A stretch of DNA of 6,785 nucleotides from Verrucomicrobiota bacterium (GTDB lineage Bacteria; Verrucomicrobiota; Verrucomicrobiia; Limisphaerales; J093). The notes beneath the pieces are model-generated. The model worked only from the letters and a program-made list of their open reading frames with translations. It was not told the origin of the DNA and made no database searches. This document shows, one piece after another, positions 6,361 to 6,785 of the stretch (the first letter of the stretch is position 1; each line of letters begins with the position of its first letter). The stretch lies in NCBI GenBank assembly GCA_029907285.1, contig JARYMD010000237.1, positions 1-6,785 of the forward strand, read 5' to 3'. A program made the position numbers and the translations under genes.

Positions 6361-6785
6361 TTAGCGCTGCAGTTCTCTTTTCAGGTGTTGAATGGCCTCA
6401 CGGATGTTCTGGTCCGTTTCCATTCTGTTCTTCACCTGTTTGCATGCGTGGAGAACAGTTCCGTGATCCCTTCCTCCGAATGCTTCCCCGATAACGCTTA
6501 GTGAGCTGTCGGTCAGCTCGCGCGCCAAATACATTGCAACCTGGCGTGGGAAAGCGATGTTCTCGGGGCGCCTCTTGCTGGTCATGTCCGCAAGCCGTAT
6601 GTCGTAGTATTCAGCCACGCGTTTCTGAATTACCTCGATTGTTATTGTTTGGCGGCCTTCCTCGTACAGGACCTCATGCAGCAGCTCTTCGGCGCGCTGA
6701 ATAGTAACAGGATTGCCCGTGAGCGAGGCGTACGATGCCACTCGTATGAAAGCCCCTTCCAATCGGCGAACATTTGACCGGATGC
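6361..6785 (-). CDS. dnaA: Chromosomal replication initiator DnaA, C-terminal part (5' end outside window)
   Basis: The last 140 codons of dnaA, ending in TAA. DnaA is the AAA+ ATPase that binds DnaA boxes and opens oriC. The fragment starts in the end of the ATPase domain: SNVRRLEGAFIRV corresponds to the sensor-2 helix, with its conserved Arg (residue 6 of the visible part). Domain IV, the helix-turn-helix DNA-binding domain, covers about visible residues 47-140: the basic loop TSKRRPENIAFPRQVAMYL (68-86) is followed by the DnaA signature GGRDHGTVLHACKQV (103-117), whose Asp-His pair reads bases of the DnaA box. The start codon is beyond position 6785; a TTG at 6760-6762 is internal, since the reading frame and the family similarity continue to the edge. 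No dnaN follows; the next gene downstream is the acyl-CoA ligase. The reading frame is intact and nothing suggests a pseudogene. Confidence 0.97.
   Translation of the reverse strand, partial: IRSNVRRLEGAFIRVASYASLTGNPVTIQRAEELLHEVLYEEGRQTITIEVIQKRVAEYYDIRLADMTSKRRPENIAFPRQVAMYLARELTDSSLSVIGEAFGGRDHGTVLHACKQVKNRMETDQNIREAIQHLKRELQR

Noticed and set aside
6760..6762. TTG as the start of a short independent gene
   Set aside because: The frame continues upstream to the window edge with DnaA-like residues (SNVRR), so this codon is internal to dnaA.

Overview
The window is GC-rich, gene-dense bacterial DNA, and every supported gene lies on the minus strand. In the direction of transcription (high to low coordinates) it holds the 3' part of dnaA, a 307-bp non-coding gap, an ADP-forming acyl/acetate-CoA ligase (alpha-beta fusion, 700 aa), an acetyl-CoA hydrolase/CoA-transferase fused to a C-terminal GNAT acetyltransferase (628 aa), then atpD and atpC (beta and epsilon subunits of F1 ATP synthase). 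Large ORFs on the plus strand are antisense shadows of these genes.

Organism: a free-living-type bacterium with F-type ATP synthase. The DnaA signature (GGRDHGTVLHACKQV), the wording of AtpD around the P-loop (IDLICPFLKGGKVGAFGGAGVGKT), the lack of clear Shine-Dalgarno sequences and the heptamer-like intergenic repeats make me lean to the Verrucomicrobiota/PVC group. This is an impression from family sequences, not a proven placement.

Region by region: (1) 6361-6785 is the DnaA C-terminus with the DNA-binding domain IV; the start lies outside the window. (2) 6054-6360 has no convincing gene. It carries a GC hairpin shortly after dnaA, two short 7-bp tandem repeats and a possible -10 box for the downstream pair. 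(3) 2068-6053 is a two-gene operon whose genes overlap by 4 bp (GTGA). The ligase keeps both phosphohistidine sites expected of an active ADP-forming acetyl-CoA synthetase. The second protein is a CoA-transferase with its catalytic glutamate, carrying a Pat/PatZ-like GNAT domain. (4) 130-1977 is an atpDC pair cut off from the rest of an atp operon. It has its own TTGACA-type promoter just after the stop of the CoA-transferase gene.

How they may work together: ligase and transferase both interconvert acids and their CoA thioesters, the ligase with ATP formation, so the operon looks like an acetate/acyl-CoA energy-conservation or scavenging module. The GNAT domain suggests that acetyl-CoA level feeds back on some protein by lysine acetylation. 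In PatZ the GNAT domain is attached to a ligase-like module; here it sits on the partner enzyme. The placement of atpDC directly behind these genes may be chance or may tie ATP synthase catalytic-subunit supply to the same locus.
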